From: an uncultured Gemmatimonadota bacterium
Lineage (GTDB): Bacteria; Gemmatimonadota; Gemmatimonadetes; Gemmatimonadales; GWC2-71-9
Reading direction: 5' to 3'
Assembly (NCBI GenBank): GCA_946887295.1
Contig: CAMPKP010000007.1
Span: forward strand, 1-53,834
Length of the DNA: 53,834 nucleotides
Below the pieces are notes generated by a model. The model searched no databases. It saw nothing but the letters and a program-made list of their open reading frames with translations, and was not told where the DNA came from. The position numbers and the translations under genes were made by a program. Shown piece by piece: positions 26,338 to 35,259 of the stretch; position 1 is the stretch's first letter; every line of letters begins with the position of its first letter.

Positions 26338-27399
26338 ATGGTAGACCACCTGCCCGACGGCGGCACGCCCTGGCTGGGCTGGGTGGACACGGCCGCGCTG
26401 CTGAGCCAGGCGCAGGCCTACGAGCTGGCGGGCTCCCTCCGGCATGCGGAGGCCGCGTACGGCGCGCTGATCGTGGCGGCCACCCGCCAGCGGGACCACG
26501 CGACGCTGGCGGCGGCGTTCCGGCATCGTGCGGTGCTGGCGCACCAGGCAGGCGACACCGTCCGCGCCCGGAGCGCGCTCCAGCAGAGCTACGCGGTGGC
26601 GGCGATCCTGGGGGACCCGCGGCTCACGGCTGAGACGCTGAATACGCTGGGCGGCCTGGAGCTGGAGACCCGGAACCTGGCGGCGGCGGAGGCGGCGCTG
26701 CTCGAGGCGGAGGCGCTGGCGAGCGAGGAGCCGGCGGTGCTCGCCCGTGTGGAGCAGAACCTGGGAATCGTCGCGAACATCCGGGGGCAGCACGATGCCG
26801 CCGAGGCACACTACCGGAAATCGCTGGCGGCCTTCGAGTCGCTGCCCGACAAGCACGGCAGCGCGATCGCGCACCACAACCTCGGCATGCTCGCCGCGGA
26901 CCGGGGCGACCTGGTGCAGGCGGTGGTGCACTACGATGCATGCGAGCGGCTGGCGGAGGTGAGCCGGGACACCCACTTGGTGGCGCTCTGCCTGCTGAAC
27001 CGGGCGGAGGTGCTGCTCGCCCTGGGCAAGGCCGGTGAGGCCCGCCGGGACGTGGCGGCGGCAGAGCGGGCGTTCGAGGGGCTCGGAGCGCACTTCGATG
27101 CCGCGGACGTGCATCGGGTCCTGGCGCTGTGCGACTGGGCGGACGGCCTGCTGGGCCAGGCGGAGGCGCGGCTGGCCCAGGCGCGGGAACTGGCGATGAT
27201 CACCGGGGCGCGGCTGACGGAGGCGGAGGCGGCTCGGGACCTGGGTCGGCTGTATGCGGAAACAGGGCGGCCGACCGAGGCGCAGCGTGTGCTGCGGGAG
27301 GCCGCGAGGGCGTTCGAAGGTCTTGGGGCATCGGGAGATGCGGAGGCGACTGCGCGGGAGGTGGCGCGGGTGGTGACAGGCGAGACCATCTCGGAATAG
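26338..27399 (+). CDS. TPR-repeat protein, cytoplasmic
   Basis: A 353-residue Ala/Leu-rich helical protein built almost entirely of tetratricopeptide-like repeats, visible as repeated A-x-x-x-G/A-x-A-x-x-x-x units with GD, GQ or GN turns (for example AGDTVRARSALQQSYAVA, RGQHDAAEAHYRKSLAAFE, GKAGEARRDVAAAERAFEGL). Such proteins act as scaffolds or regulators. It has no signal peptide and no enzymatic motif. I chose ATG 26338 because upstream in-frame codons (to 26149) translate non-repetitive, Pro-rich sequence; no good ribosome site is seen. It ends 144 bases before the large BTAD regulator, which also carries TPR-like repeats, but base composition changes sharply between the two. Confidence 0.78.
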   Translation: MVDHLPDGGTPWLGWVDTAALLSQAQAYELAGSLRHAEAAYGALIVAATRQRDHATLAAAFRHRAVLAHQAGDTVRARSALQQSYAVAAILGDPRLTAETLNTLGGLELETRNLAAAEAALLEAEALASEEPAVLARVEQNLGIVANIRGQHDAAEAHYRKSLAAFESLPDKHGSAIAHHNLGMLAADRGDLVQAVVHYDACERLAEVSRDTHLVALCLLNRAEVLLALGKAGEARRDVAAAERAFEGLGAHFDAADVHRVLALCDWADGLLGQAEARLAQARELAMITGARLTEAEAARDLGRLYAETGRPTEAQRVLREAARAFEGLGASGDAEATAREVARVVTGETISE

Positions 27400-27486
27400 G
27401 CATCTTCCTTGGTTGGACTGTTGAGATCCACTACTCCTCCCGAATTACAGATCATCAAGTCCCGACGCCCAGCTTTAGCCCCGAAG

Positions 27487-27515
27487 TTGACGGTTCTTTA
27501 ATATCGCCTCATACT
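27487..27515 (+). promoter_or_regulatory. Candidate sigma-70 promoter of the BTAD regulator gene
   Basis: TTGACG (27487-27492) and CATACT (27510-27515) are 17 bases apart in an AT-rich stretch, placing a transcript start near 27522, about 22 bases before the ATG. The short leader contains GAGG five bases upstream of the ATG. The -10 matches four of six consensus bases. Confidence 0.45.
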
Positions 27516-27543
27516 CTCGATACAACTCGTTCTCGAGGCCCTC

Positions 27544-30500
27544 ATGGAGGCGCGGCTATATCTCCGTTGCCTGGGCCAGCCTGCCTTGTTCTCACCGGCG
27601 GGTGAGCCGATCCGATTCCGCACCAAAAAACACCTTGCGCTGCTGGTGTACTTGGCAATCGAAAACCGCCAGGTTCATCGTCGCGACCGACTGGCGGAGA
27701 TGTTCTGGCCAAACGCGTCAGGGTCGGACGCTAGGCATTCCCTAGCAACTGCCCTTTCCATCATACGCCCTCGCCTGGGACTCGACGGAATCCAGTCCGA
27801 CCGTGATCACGTCTTGCTAAAGGCTGGTCAACTCACACTGGACCTCGGCAGGCTGTTGACCGGCGATGTTCTAGGATCCGAGTCTGAACCACCTTTAGAG
27901 CTCGCAGGTTTTCTCGAAGGATTTGAGATCCCAGATGCGGGAGAGTTTGGGCTCTGGAAGGATCGCGAGCAAGCAAGATTGCTCCCGCAAATCATGCATG
28001 CGTTCAGTGTGCTTATCGATTGCTGTCGTCGGCACGGCGACACCCGCCAAATTGAACAACTTGCCACTCGCATGCTGGCGCTGGACGAACTATGTGAGCA
28101 GGCCGTTCGTGCAAAGATGGAGGTACTTGCCCTGGCCGGGGATCGCCTTTCGGCGCTCAAGCTATACGAGAGATGGACTCTCAAACTGAGTGAAGAGCTT
28201 TCGGCAACTCCGTCGGACCAACTCGCTCGTATAGCAGCCCAGCTCCGTAGGCGTGGATGGGAGGGTACTCCGGTTACGGATATCCCGACGCCTCCGATGG
28301 ATCAACGCAGGGTTCGCAACTTCGTCGGTCGTTCCGTAGAATACCGCGCACTCTACGAAGCCTGGGAAGGCCTTCGGAACCGCGAAAGGGGCCACGTCAT
28401 GGTCCTAGGGGACTCCGGGGTTGGTAAGACCACGCTTGTAGAACGATTCACCACGGCCGCAAGCCTTGAAGGGGCGGTGGTTAGTCGAGTCCAGTGCTAT
28501 GAACTGGAGAGAGAGATACCGTACGCAACCCTGGCGGGCCTGGCAACCGGCCTCTTGGACCGCCCCGAGGTTCTCGGCACCCCCCCGGAAGCCCTCGCTG
28601 AGCTCTCGCGCATCGCTCCGCAAGTTCGTCAAAAGTTTAATGCCATACCTCCGCCCAAGGACATTCAAGGAGAGACTGCTCGCATCGAGCTCACAGAAGC
28701 ATTTCATCAACTGCTGGAAGCAGTAGCAGAGAACATGCCTGTCATCCTAGTGGTAGACGACTTGCACTTGGCGGATGACGCAAGCCTTGCTGTCATACAC
28801 CTTCTCGTGAGACGGGCACTAGATCAGCGCACCATGCTTGTAATGATTGCCAGACCCGGCGAGCTCGCCCTAGGTCGGCAGAGTAGGCGGCTGCGCGAGA
28901 TGGCGAGCGGATTGAGTATTCGCGAGCTTGAGATCCATCCACTCACCGACAGTGAGAGTGTAGAGCTCCTAGATCAATTGACGGTTGCTTCTTCCTTAGA
29001 ACCGACCTTGTCTGTACGCAAGGCACTTCTAGAAGCGGCCGCGGGCTTCCCATTGGTGCTTGAGCTCCTACTCCAAGACTGGGAGGCGAACGGAGGACGT
29101 TCACTGGGGTTGGCGTTTAATGCGATGACTGCCGACCTAGGGACGAAGGGGCAGCATTCGGCCGCCTATCAGCAGTTCCTGAGTCGCGTAGCCCGGACGG
29201 TGGACCCAGCGACAAAGAGCGTGCTCCACCTAGCGTCTATACTGGGACCTCGCCTCAACGACCTTCCAATGTACAGTTTGGCCAGCTTGAGTCTCGGTCA
29301 AACAATGGCCGGCCTCGCGCAGTTGGCGGAAATGAGAGTGCTGCGAGATGACAGCCGTGGCCTGGAATTCGTGAACGAATTGGTGCGGGCTCAGGTTTAC
29401 GCGTCGGTGCCGTCATCAATCCGAAAAGCACTGCATGGGGCGATAGCAGACCGGCTCTTGGGAAATGACAGTGCGCTTCCCCACAGCTCAGGTCTTGAAG
29501 TGGCATGGCATTGCCTACGCGCTGGTCGTCACGAGCAAGCCACACCGCACTTGGTTCGGGGCGCGAGGCAAGCGATGCGGCAAGGCGCACCACACGTTGC
29601 AGAGCGTGCGTTAGCTAGTGCGCTCCCGGCTGTTAGTCAAACAGAGCGTCCTGAACTACTGCTCCTTCTGGCGGAGGCGCTTCAAGAACAGGGGAGGTGG
29701 CGTGAATCATTGGATCACTTAGCGGTCCTCCCCGAGTGCGCACGCGATCTCCGCTGGAGAGGTGTAGTCTTATCGGCCCTGGCTACGTTGAACTTGGGAG
29801 CGTCACTAACAGAGGAAACACGGTTGCAGATTCCTTTACTCAAGCGGATCCTGCGCGCAAGCTCGGATGGCCGCACACGAGTAACGGCAGCACGTGTTGT
29901 CGCGCATTTTGCGTCTATCGACCGGGACTATGCAGCCGCAGAGGCATTATTGCCACTCGTCGGTGAGATCCCAACTGATGACTTGGATGAGGACGCACAA
30001 GGACAACTCGCCCTCACACGAGGCATGCTGCTCTGGCTTGCTGGAAATACACGAGAGAGCTACCAGGAAGTCCATAGCATGGTCGATGCTCTTAGGCAAA
30101 AGGCAACCAAGAACATTGTCACTGTTCAACTCGTGACCGGACTCGGATCACTTCGAATGCACCAAGGCGAGTATGAAGAGGCGTTGAGTCACTACAAGGT
30201 TGCCTCCGAGATGTCGGCACGCCTCGGAAACGATACCCAACTAGCTGCCGTACTTGGCAATCTTGCGCTTTGCCATGGGCGTTTGGGGAAGTACGACGAG
30301 CAGCTTCGAATATGCCTCAGTGCACCGAAACCTTGGGGAGCCGAGTTCGGAGGATTTGTCGAGGTTCAACTAACATACTGTGAGGCGCTCGCGCTGATTA
30401 TGCTCAGGAGGCAGGAGGAAGCGATAGGGGTCATAGCAAGATTGGATGGAAGGCTCCAGGGCGCGTTCCCACCGTGGATAACTCAGGCCTGGCACCTCTG

Positions 30501-30864
30501 GAAAGCGGATTTGATGCTCTTGGTGGGCAGAGAAGCAGAAGCGGCGGCGATCGCAGGCAAGGCTTTGCACAGTTTCGGGTTCCAGCTACAGTCGCCTGGG
30601 TTCGCTGGCTCATTCTCTAGGTGGCTTTCCTACTTCGGCCAAGCAGGGTACCGGCCGGATGCCCTCGAAAGCCTTCGCATGCTCTTGAGGCAACCCGGCA
30701 ACTACGATGCCCTCGACAAGGTAGAGATCATGTGTGCTGAGTTGTCACTGGAGGGGACGGCTGGAGGTAAGGCGGAGGCATTGCGGTCAGACATTTCAAA
30801 GCGGCTGGCACTACTCCCTAGTGAGGTTATGAACCACCTTCGACGGCTCCGGTCATTGCCTTAG
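27544..30864 (+). CDS. Large BTAD-type transcriptional regulator with ATPase and TPR domains
   Basis: A 1106-residue regulator with SARP/AfsR-like layout. Residues 1-100 form a winged-helix DNA-binding domain (TKKHLALLVYLAIENRQV, then RRDRLAEMFWP). Residues about 105-240 are the bacterial transcriptional activator (BTAD) helical domain. A STAND/AAA ATPase follows with Walker A GDSGVGKT at 289-296 and Walker B VILVVDDLH at 400-408. The C-terminal half (about 620-1100) is helical with TPR-like repeats (for example EYEEALSHYKVASEMSARLG) that probably receive the signal. Base composition is clearly lower in GC than the flanks (30 of 60 bases at 27961-28020), suggesting horizontal acquisition. It converges on, and overlaps by 3 bases, the HD-GYP gene. 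Its targets are unknown. Confidence 0.88.
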   Translation: MEARLYLRCLGQPALFSPAGEPIRFRTKKHLALLVYLAIENRQVHRRDRLAEMFWPNASGSDARHSLATALSIIRPRLGLDGIQSDRDHVLLKAGQLTLDLGRLLTGDVLGSESEPPLELAGFLEGFEIPDAGEFGLWKDREQARLLPQIMHAFSVLIDCCRRHGDTRQIEQLATRMLALDELCEQAVRAKMEVLALAGDRLSALKLYERWTLKLSEELSATPSDQLARIAAQLRRRGWEGTPVTDIPTPPMDQRRVRNFVGRSVEYRALYEAWEGLRNRERGHVMVLGDSGVGKTTLVERFTTAASLEGAVVSRVQCYELEREIPYATLAGLATGLLDRPEVLGTPPEALAELSRIAPQVRQKFNAIPPPKDIQGETARIELTEAFHQLLEAVAENMPVILVVDDLHLADDASLAVIHLLVRRALDQRTMLVMIARPGELALGRQSRRLREMASGLSIRELEIHPLTDSESVELLDQLTVASSLEPTLSVRKALLEAAAGFPLVLELLLQDWEANGGRSLGLAFNAMTADLGTKGQHSAAYQQFLSRVARTVDPATKSVLHLASILGPRLNDLPMYSLASLSLGQTMAGLAQLAEMRVLRDDSRGLEFVNELVRAQVYASVPSSIRKALHGAIADRLLGNDSALPHSSGLEVAWHCLRAGRHEQATPHLVRGARQAMRQGAPHVAERALASALPAVSQTERPELLLLLAEALQEQGRWRESLDHLAVLPECARDLRWRGVVLSALATLNLGASLTEETRLQIPLLKRILRASSDGRTRVTAARVVAHFASIDRDYAAAEALLPLVGEIPTDDLDEDAQGQLALTRGMLLWLAGNTRESYQEVHSMVDALRQKATKNIVTVQLVTGLGSLRMHQGEYEEALSHYKVASEMSARLGNDTQLAAVLGNLALCHGRLGKYDEQLRICLSAPKPWGAEFGGFVEVQLTYCEALALIMLRRQEEAIGVIARLDGRLQGAFPPWITQAWHLWKADLMLLVGREAEAAAIAGKALHSFGFQLQSPGFAGSFSRWLSYFGQAGYRPDALESLRMLLRQPGNYDALDKVEIMCAELSLEGTAGGKAEALRSDISKRLALLPSEVMNHLRRLRSLP

Positions 30865-32252
30865 GCACCACGTGGCTTCCAGAGATAGCCGCTAGGCCAA
30901 CTAACGCGGCGAGACCGCATAGGGGTTTCCCGCTGCTGAACGCCAGCAGTGTTACCAGCTATAAGTCGGCGAACTGCGACCGAAGAGACCGTTACCTCCA
31001 CGAGATCAGGATCGAACTGGGTACCTTTGCATTTCTGCAATTCTGCAATGACGACCTCAAGTGGCAAGCGCTTGCGGTACGGACGATCCGTAGTCATTGC
31101 ATCAATAGTGTCCGAAATAAGGATGATGCGTGACCCCAAGGGAATGTGCTTCCCCATTAACCCGGTCGGGTAACCTTCACCATCCCACCGCTCGTGGTGG
31201 TGCCGGACTGAATCTTGAATAGAGCCACGAAACTTAGAAATGATGCCGACCAATTCGGCGCTCTTTGTGGAATGCGTTTGCATCAAGGCCGTTTCCTCGG
31301 CCGTCAACCGCCCCTCCTTTCTGAGCAGCGGGGCAAACTCTTCGTGAATCTTACCTACATCGTGAAGAAGAGCGGCCGTCTGGATCAGTTCTATTTCAGC
31401 CGACGGCAATCCGAGTTCAATAGCAATCGCGCGTGACAACTGACTTACGCGGAGCGAGTGGCCGGATGTGTAAGGGTCACGCGCCTCGATGGCCTTCACC
31501 ATAACCGCCAGGAGTTCACGGCCACTCTCCTGTAGATTGTGGTACATGCCATAAACATGACGCACGACTACGATTGGAACGATGACGGCGAGTAAGCCCA
31601 AAGGGCCGAACGCCGTTAGCTCCTGGGACTTAATGAAGAACCAAGCAGCCATAATGGCTACTATACTTGCTCCCAAGTCGTAGCCTAGCACACCGCGCGT
31701 ATTGAGCGTCCAAACCTCGCGGAATGATTGGCCCGTGCTGAGAGAGACGACCGTGCTGACCGCAACGGAGTTAATCGCGAAATACAGAGAGGCGAAAGCG
31801 AAGAACAGCACGAAATCCAAACGCAGGGCGTCAGAGGAAACCAGTTCGAGTGGCTGTAAGTAGGCCGGTGGAACCGAACCACCAAGCAGGTGATAGACGA
31901 GCAGGCTTGCCGATACTGACAAGGCCAATTGGGAAACGTTGAATACTATCTTTATGGGGGGTAGCCCCCGTAGAAATTGGCTCAAGCACAGCGACACAGC
32001 CGCAATTGTAGCGCCCCAGAAGCCTCCGAAGAGTATTCCCGCAGCGATATGCATGACAAATGATATCGAGCCTTTGCCACCAGCCCGAAGCTGCATCACT
32101 AATTGTTCGAGAAAGAAGGTGATGAGCAGGAAGGAGCCCAAGTCCCAGTAACCAGGAAATGGCAAACGCAAAGTCCACGAAGCCGTCATGGCCGCAAAGG
32201 CTAAGACGACAGTCAGTCCGACAAATGCATGCAATCGAAGCTTGCTCGGCAT
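30861..32252 (-). CDS. Membrane-bound HD-GYP cyclic di-GMP phosphodiesterase
   Basis: A 463-residue protein. The N-terminal 235 residues contain about six or seven hydrophobic helices forming an integral membrane sensor without a known domain name. A catalytic HD-GYP domain follows: SGHSLRVS at 263-270, the HD pair in LLHDVGKIH (297-298), HHHERWDGEGYPTG with an intact GYP at 360-362, and SDTIDAMTTDRPYRK at 380-394. It should hydrolyse cyclic di-GMP in response to a membrane or envelope signal. It belongs to the lower-GC island (34 of 60 bases at 31261-31320). The TAA stop overlaps the TAG of the convergent BTAD gene. A possible 27-36-residue small protein is encoded just upstream. Confidence 0.9.
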   Translation of the reverse strand: MPSKLRLHAFVGLTVVLAFAAMTASWTLRLPFPGYWDLGSFLLITFFLEQLVMQLRAGGKGSISFVMHIAAGILFGGFWGATIAAVSLCLSQFLRGLPPIKIVFNVSQLALSVSASLLVYHLLGGSVPPAYLQPLELVSSDALRLDFVLFFAFASLYFAINSVAVSTVVSLSTGQSFREVWTLNTRGVLGYDLGASIVAIMAAWFFIKSQELTAFGPLGLLAVIVPIVVVRHVYGMYHNLQESGRELLAVMVKAIEARDPYTSGHSLRVSQLSRAIAIELGLPSAEIELIQTAALLHDVGKIHEEFAPLLRKEGRLTAEETALMQTHSTKSAELVGIISKFRGSIQDSVRHHHERWDGEGYPTGLMGKHIPLGSRIILISDTIDAMTTDRPYRKRLPLEVVIAELQKCKGTQFDPDLVEVTVSSVAVRRLIAGNTAGVQQRETPMRSRRVSWPSGYLWKPRGA

Positions 32253-32291
32253 GGGTGAAAAAAGGGGTTGGGGGGCCCCGGTCCATACCTA

Positions 32292-32375
32292 CTATGCCCA
32301 GGTCTGAGTTTCCGACTTGCTGAACAGACCTGCAACAAAGTAGGCAACCGTCGCGATCCAGCTGATCTTCAACAT
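32292..32375 (-). CDS. Possible small hydrophobic peptide (27 residues)
   Basis: An ATG at 32375 preceded by GGGGGTGA seven bases upstream opens a 27-codon frame beginning MLKISWIATVAYFVAGLF and ending KSETQTWA. It has one hydrophobic stretch suited to a membrane segment and a polar C-terminus. An in-frame ATG at 32402 would make it 36 residues, but without a ribosome site. It lies 39 bases upstream of the HD-GYP start on the same strand, so it could be a small partner, a leader peptide or chance. Confidence 0.35.
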   Translation of the reverse strand: MLKISWIATVAYFVAGLFSKSETQTWA

Positions 32376-32402
32376 GAGCGTCACCCCCGTTTGAGAAAGC
32401 AT

Positions 32403-32692
32403 AAACTCGGGAAGTGGCGAGCCTCGCTATGGCTGCCAGACGCTCCGCTCAATCAGTTGTCCGCTAGTCTCCGCTGTGCTCGACCTGCTTGTAACTGTAC
32501 CGCAGAGACCGGGATCCCCTAACCTTGTGTCCTTTCCGTGATGGGTTGGCCTGCCGGCTCCCCCACAAACCGCCCCTGACTGCCTCCTATGGATGCAGCG
32601 GGCGCACCCTTCGGTACGCCCAGTGTCGTCATCGCTAGTATGAGTCCAGAAACACGGATGCGTAAGAGCATCCGCTCACCGCAGCCATTTCC
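32403..32692. other. Non-coding stretch with a possible decayed HD-GYP fragment
   Basis: No intact gene is supported here. On the minus strand, about 32597-32670, one frame reads LRIRVSGLILAMTTLGVPKG, which resembles the RVSDxxDAMTTDRPYKxA segment of HD-GYP domains in register but lacks the conserved acidic residues. It may be a relic of a second phosphodiesterase gene, or chance similarity. The remainder shows no motif that I recognise. Confidence 0.25.
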
Positions 32693-33460
32693 CTATGGCC
32701 GCCGCGCCTCGGTCCACCGGTTGGTCGCGTCCAGCACCGCAAACACGGCCGCCCGCTCCGCGCTCTCCTTGATCTCGGCCGTGCCGGTCAGGAGCGAGGT
32801 CTCCCGACCCCCGAGCCCCTGCACCGCCACGAACGCGAACTGACGGTCGAAGGCCTCCACGATCTTGGCGCCCTCGAGCGCGATGGAGAAATCCGTCAGC
32901 AGGCGGTCGATCACCGTCACCGACGCCTTCGCCGCGCCCTCCACCCGGCTCCGCGGCGTATCCGACGCCTCCTCCTCAGCCGTCTCGGTCTGTCCCCGGA
33001 ACGAGAGCGTCACCGTGATGGCGATGCGGTGCGGCCGCTTGCCGGGGGCCACCGACATGCCCTCGAACAGGAGCGCCCGCTGAAGCGTCTTCTCCCGCAC
33101 GGTGTCGCGCTCCAGCGCCTCGAGCGGCCGCACCTCGGCCGTCTGCGCGATGCTGATCTTCCGGTGATCCACCTTGAGCCCGAGCTGCGCCAGCAGCGCC
33201 GACTCGATGTTCCGCACCAGCTGCTTCGGCTGGAGCCCCGCCTGCGCCAGGATGTGGACCTCGCTCACCTCGCCCAGCGGCGAGGTCACCACCCGCGCCG
33301 ACAGAATCCCCTCGAGGCTGGTGAGCAGGTTCTCCGCCCGCCTGACGCCCCACGGATCCGGGATGGCGTCCGCCGCCCCGCTCGGCCGCGCGGGCTGACC
33401 CGGATGCGGCGGCTGGCCGACGTTGACCGGCCCACTTGGTCTTGGACTGAATCCCGTCAC
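32693..33460 (-). CDS. Conserved hypothetical protein
   Basis: A 255-residue soluble protein that I cannot assign. The N-terminal 35 residues are Pro/Gly-rich and probably disordered. Residues about 40-110 form a compact domain with VTSPLGEVSEVHILAQAG, then KQLVRNIESALLAQLG and DHRKISIAQT, a pattern I associate with conserved bacterial proteins of unknown role. The C-terminal half is a probable alpha/beta domain with alternating hydrophobic strands (HRIAITVTLSF, QFAFVAVQGL). There is no signal peptide or enzyme motif. The GTG at 33460 has a G-rich site (GGGGTGG) just upstream. It lies 71 bases after the redox diguanylate cyclase gene on the same strand and may be its operon partner. Confidence 0.72.
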   Translation of the reverse strand: MTGFSPRPSGPVNVGQPPHPGQPARPSGAADAIPDPWGVRRAENLLTSLEGILSARVVTSPLGEVSEVHILAQAGLQPKQLVRNIESALLAQLGLKVDHRKISIAQTAEVRPLEALERDTVREKTLQRALLFEGMSVAPGKRPHRIAITVTLSFRGQTETAEEEASDTPRSRVEGAAKASVTVIDRLLTDFSIALEGAKIVEAFDRQFAFVAVQGLGGRETSLLTGTAEIKESAERAAVFAVLDATNRWTEARRP

Positions 33461-33531
33461 GGTCCACCCCGCTTCCCGGTTCTATTAGTCCGTGGGCGAA
33501 GGGGGTCGCCCTTGAGTGCGATACCGCCGAC

Positions 33532-35220
33532 CTACGCGACCGCGTTCCGTCCCGCCGCCTTCGCGCGGTAGAGCGCGCGGTCGGCCGACACCAGCAGATC
33601 CACCTCCGCCGGCTCCTTCGGGTCGAACTCCGCCAGCCCGATGCTCACCGTGATGAGCCCCGGCGGATAGCCGAGCCGACGTCCCGTGCCCTCGATCCCC
33701 GCGCGCAGCGCCTCGGCCACCCGCGCCCCGCCCGCGAGGTCGGTGCGGGTGAGGATCACCACGAATTCGTCGCCGCCGTACCGGGCGGCCACGTCGGAGG
33801 CACGGACCGCGTTCCGGATCTCGCCAGCCACGGCGCGGAGGATGTCGTTCCCCGCCTCGTGGCCGTACTGGTCGTTCACTTCCTTGAAGCGGTCGAGGTC
33901 GAGGAAGAGGACCGCGAAGCCCTCGTCGCTCCGCTTGCTGCGCTCGACCTCGAAGGCCAGCTGATCCCGCAGCACGCGGTAGGTGCTCAGCCCCGTCATC
34001 GTGTCCACCGCCGCCGCCCGCTGCGCCTCGTCCGCCCGGCGCTCCTGGAACGGCGTGCACTGCCGCATGCTCGCCCGGCCCAGCGCCGCCGCCTCCGCGA
34101 ACCGCTGGCAGGTGTCGAATCCGCAGGCCCGGCAATCCCATGCCCGGCCGTTGGGGCCCTTGCCGATCTGCTCCAGGACCGCCGCCACCGCCTCGGGATC
34201 GGGCTTCATTCGCCGCGGCTTGATGGCGAAGGTCGCGCCGACGCTCGCCACCACCGCCGCATCGACCACCGGGAATCGGCTCCGGGGCGGCTCGGTGCTC
34301 GCCACCAGCTCCCGGCGCCAGTACAGCTCCTCGTGCGGTCCCGAGAGCGGATGGTCCAGCGCGCCCTCCGTCGAGAGGATATCCACGAAGCCGAGGTCCA
34401 TCCGGTCCACCGCGACCGCCCGGGCCAGCGCCCTCAGCGCGTCGAGGCCCCGGACCTTCCGGAACCGCCGACTGGAGTACCGCGACTCGTCCAGCAGCGC
34501 GAGCGGGAGCCCGCCCGCGGTGCTCAGGTGCCGCCGACGCTCCTCCGGAACCCGCTCGAAGAAGTTGGGCTGCGCCAGGAGGCTCACCCCGCGGATCCGG
34601 AAGATCTGCTCCAGGTCACCGAAGGTGACTGCCGCATCCAGATCGCTGGTGTCCACCGGAGGACAGATGCCCGCATACGCGACCCTGAGCCCGGTGCGGT
34701 ACAACGCTCGCAGATATCGCGCCTCGGCCACAGCCGGCAGCGTCACCGGCGCGAGATAGGGCACCAGCTCGGGGTACTGAGTCCTCACTGTCTCCACCAC
34801 GACCGGGTCGGTGGAGCGGATGAGGGTGCCCCATGGCTCCTCTTCTAATAGCTTAAGATATTCTGCCGCAACGAGTTCGTCGCCTATAACGCCCCGGGTG
34901 ACCGCCCGGAAGCCGGCCGCGTAGCACGCGTTGATGACCTGCTCGGGGGTCGCCGGGTAGAAGTGGGCGACCGATTCGGGGCTCAGGATCAGGATGCCGT
35001 CCCCCTGTGAGGCAATGGCGAGAGCCTTGCCGATCTCGCCATTTACCTTGACCGCGCCGTGCGGGCACGCCGGCAGACACTGGCCGCACCGGATGCAGGC
35101 CTCGTCAACCACCTGCAGCAGCAGCGGCTCGTCGCCCGCTACCGCGATGGCATCAGTAGGGCACACGCGCACGCATGCCAAGCAGGCGACACAGAGCTCG
35201 GCGTCGATCGCGAAATTCAA
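33532..35220 (-). CDS. Diguanylate cyclase fused to ferredoxin and hydrogenase-like iron-sulfur domains
   Basis: A 562-residue cytoplasmic protein. Residues 1-60 carry two classical [4Fe-4S] motifs (Cys 10, 13, 16, 20 and 42, 45, 48, 52). Residues about 70-330 resemble the C-terminal domain of iron-only hydrogenases (LILSPESVAHFYPATPEQV, YPELVPYLAPVTLPAVAEARY), but the H-cluster cysteines are gone, so hydrogen catalysis is not expected. A further cluster motif (Cys 363, 366, 371, 388; CRACGFDTC) follows. The C-terminal GGDEF domain has an intact GGDEF at 482-486 and an inhibitory RxxD site (RASD, 473-476), so it should make cyclic di-GMP with feedback control. The most likely role is redox- or oxygen-responsive signalling. 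The start is TTG at 35220, the only plausible start codon. Confidence 0.88.
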   Translation of the reverse strand: MNFAIDAELCVACLACVRVCPTDAIAVAGDEPLLLQVVDEACIRCGQCLPACPHGAVKVNGEIGKALAIASQGDGILILSPESVAHFYPATPEQVINACYAAGFRAVTRGVIGDELVAAEYLKLLEEEPWGTLIRSTDPVVVETVRTQYPELVPYLAPVTLPAVAEARYLRALYRTGLRVAYAGICPPVDTSDLDAAVTFGDLEQIFRIRGVSLLAQPNFFERVPEERRRHLSTAGGLPLALLDESRYSSRRFRKVRGLDALRALARAVAVDRMDLGFVDILSTEGALDHPLSGPHEELYWRRELVASTEPPRSRFPVVDAAVVASVGATFAIKPRRMKPDPEAVAAVLEQIGKGPNGRAWDCRACGFDTCQRFAEAAALGRASMRQCTPFQERRADEAQRAAAVDTMTGLSTYRVLRDQLAFEVERSKRSDEGFAVLFLDLDRFKEVNDQYGHEAGNDILRAVAGEIRNAVRASDVAARYGGDEFVVILTRTDLAGGARVAEALRAGIEGTGRRLGYPPGLITVSIGLAEFDPKEPAEVDLLVSADRALYRAKAAGRNAVA

Positions 35221-35259
35221 GGGTACCCTGGCCGGGGGGAGTCAGGTAAGACTGTCGCA

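Noticed and set aside
27400..32600. Integrative element with attachment sites
   Set aside because: No integrase, transposase or flanking direct repeat was found; only composition suggests transfer.
33532..35220. Functional iron-only hydrogenase
   Set aside because: Cysteines that hold the H-cluster are missing at all three motif positions, and no maturation genes are seen.
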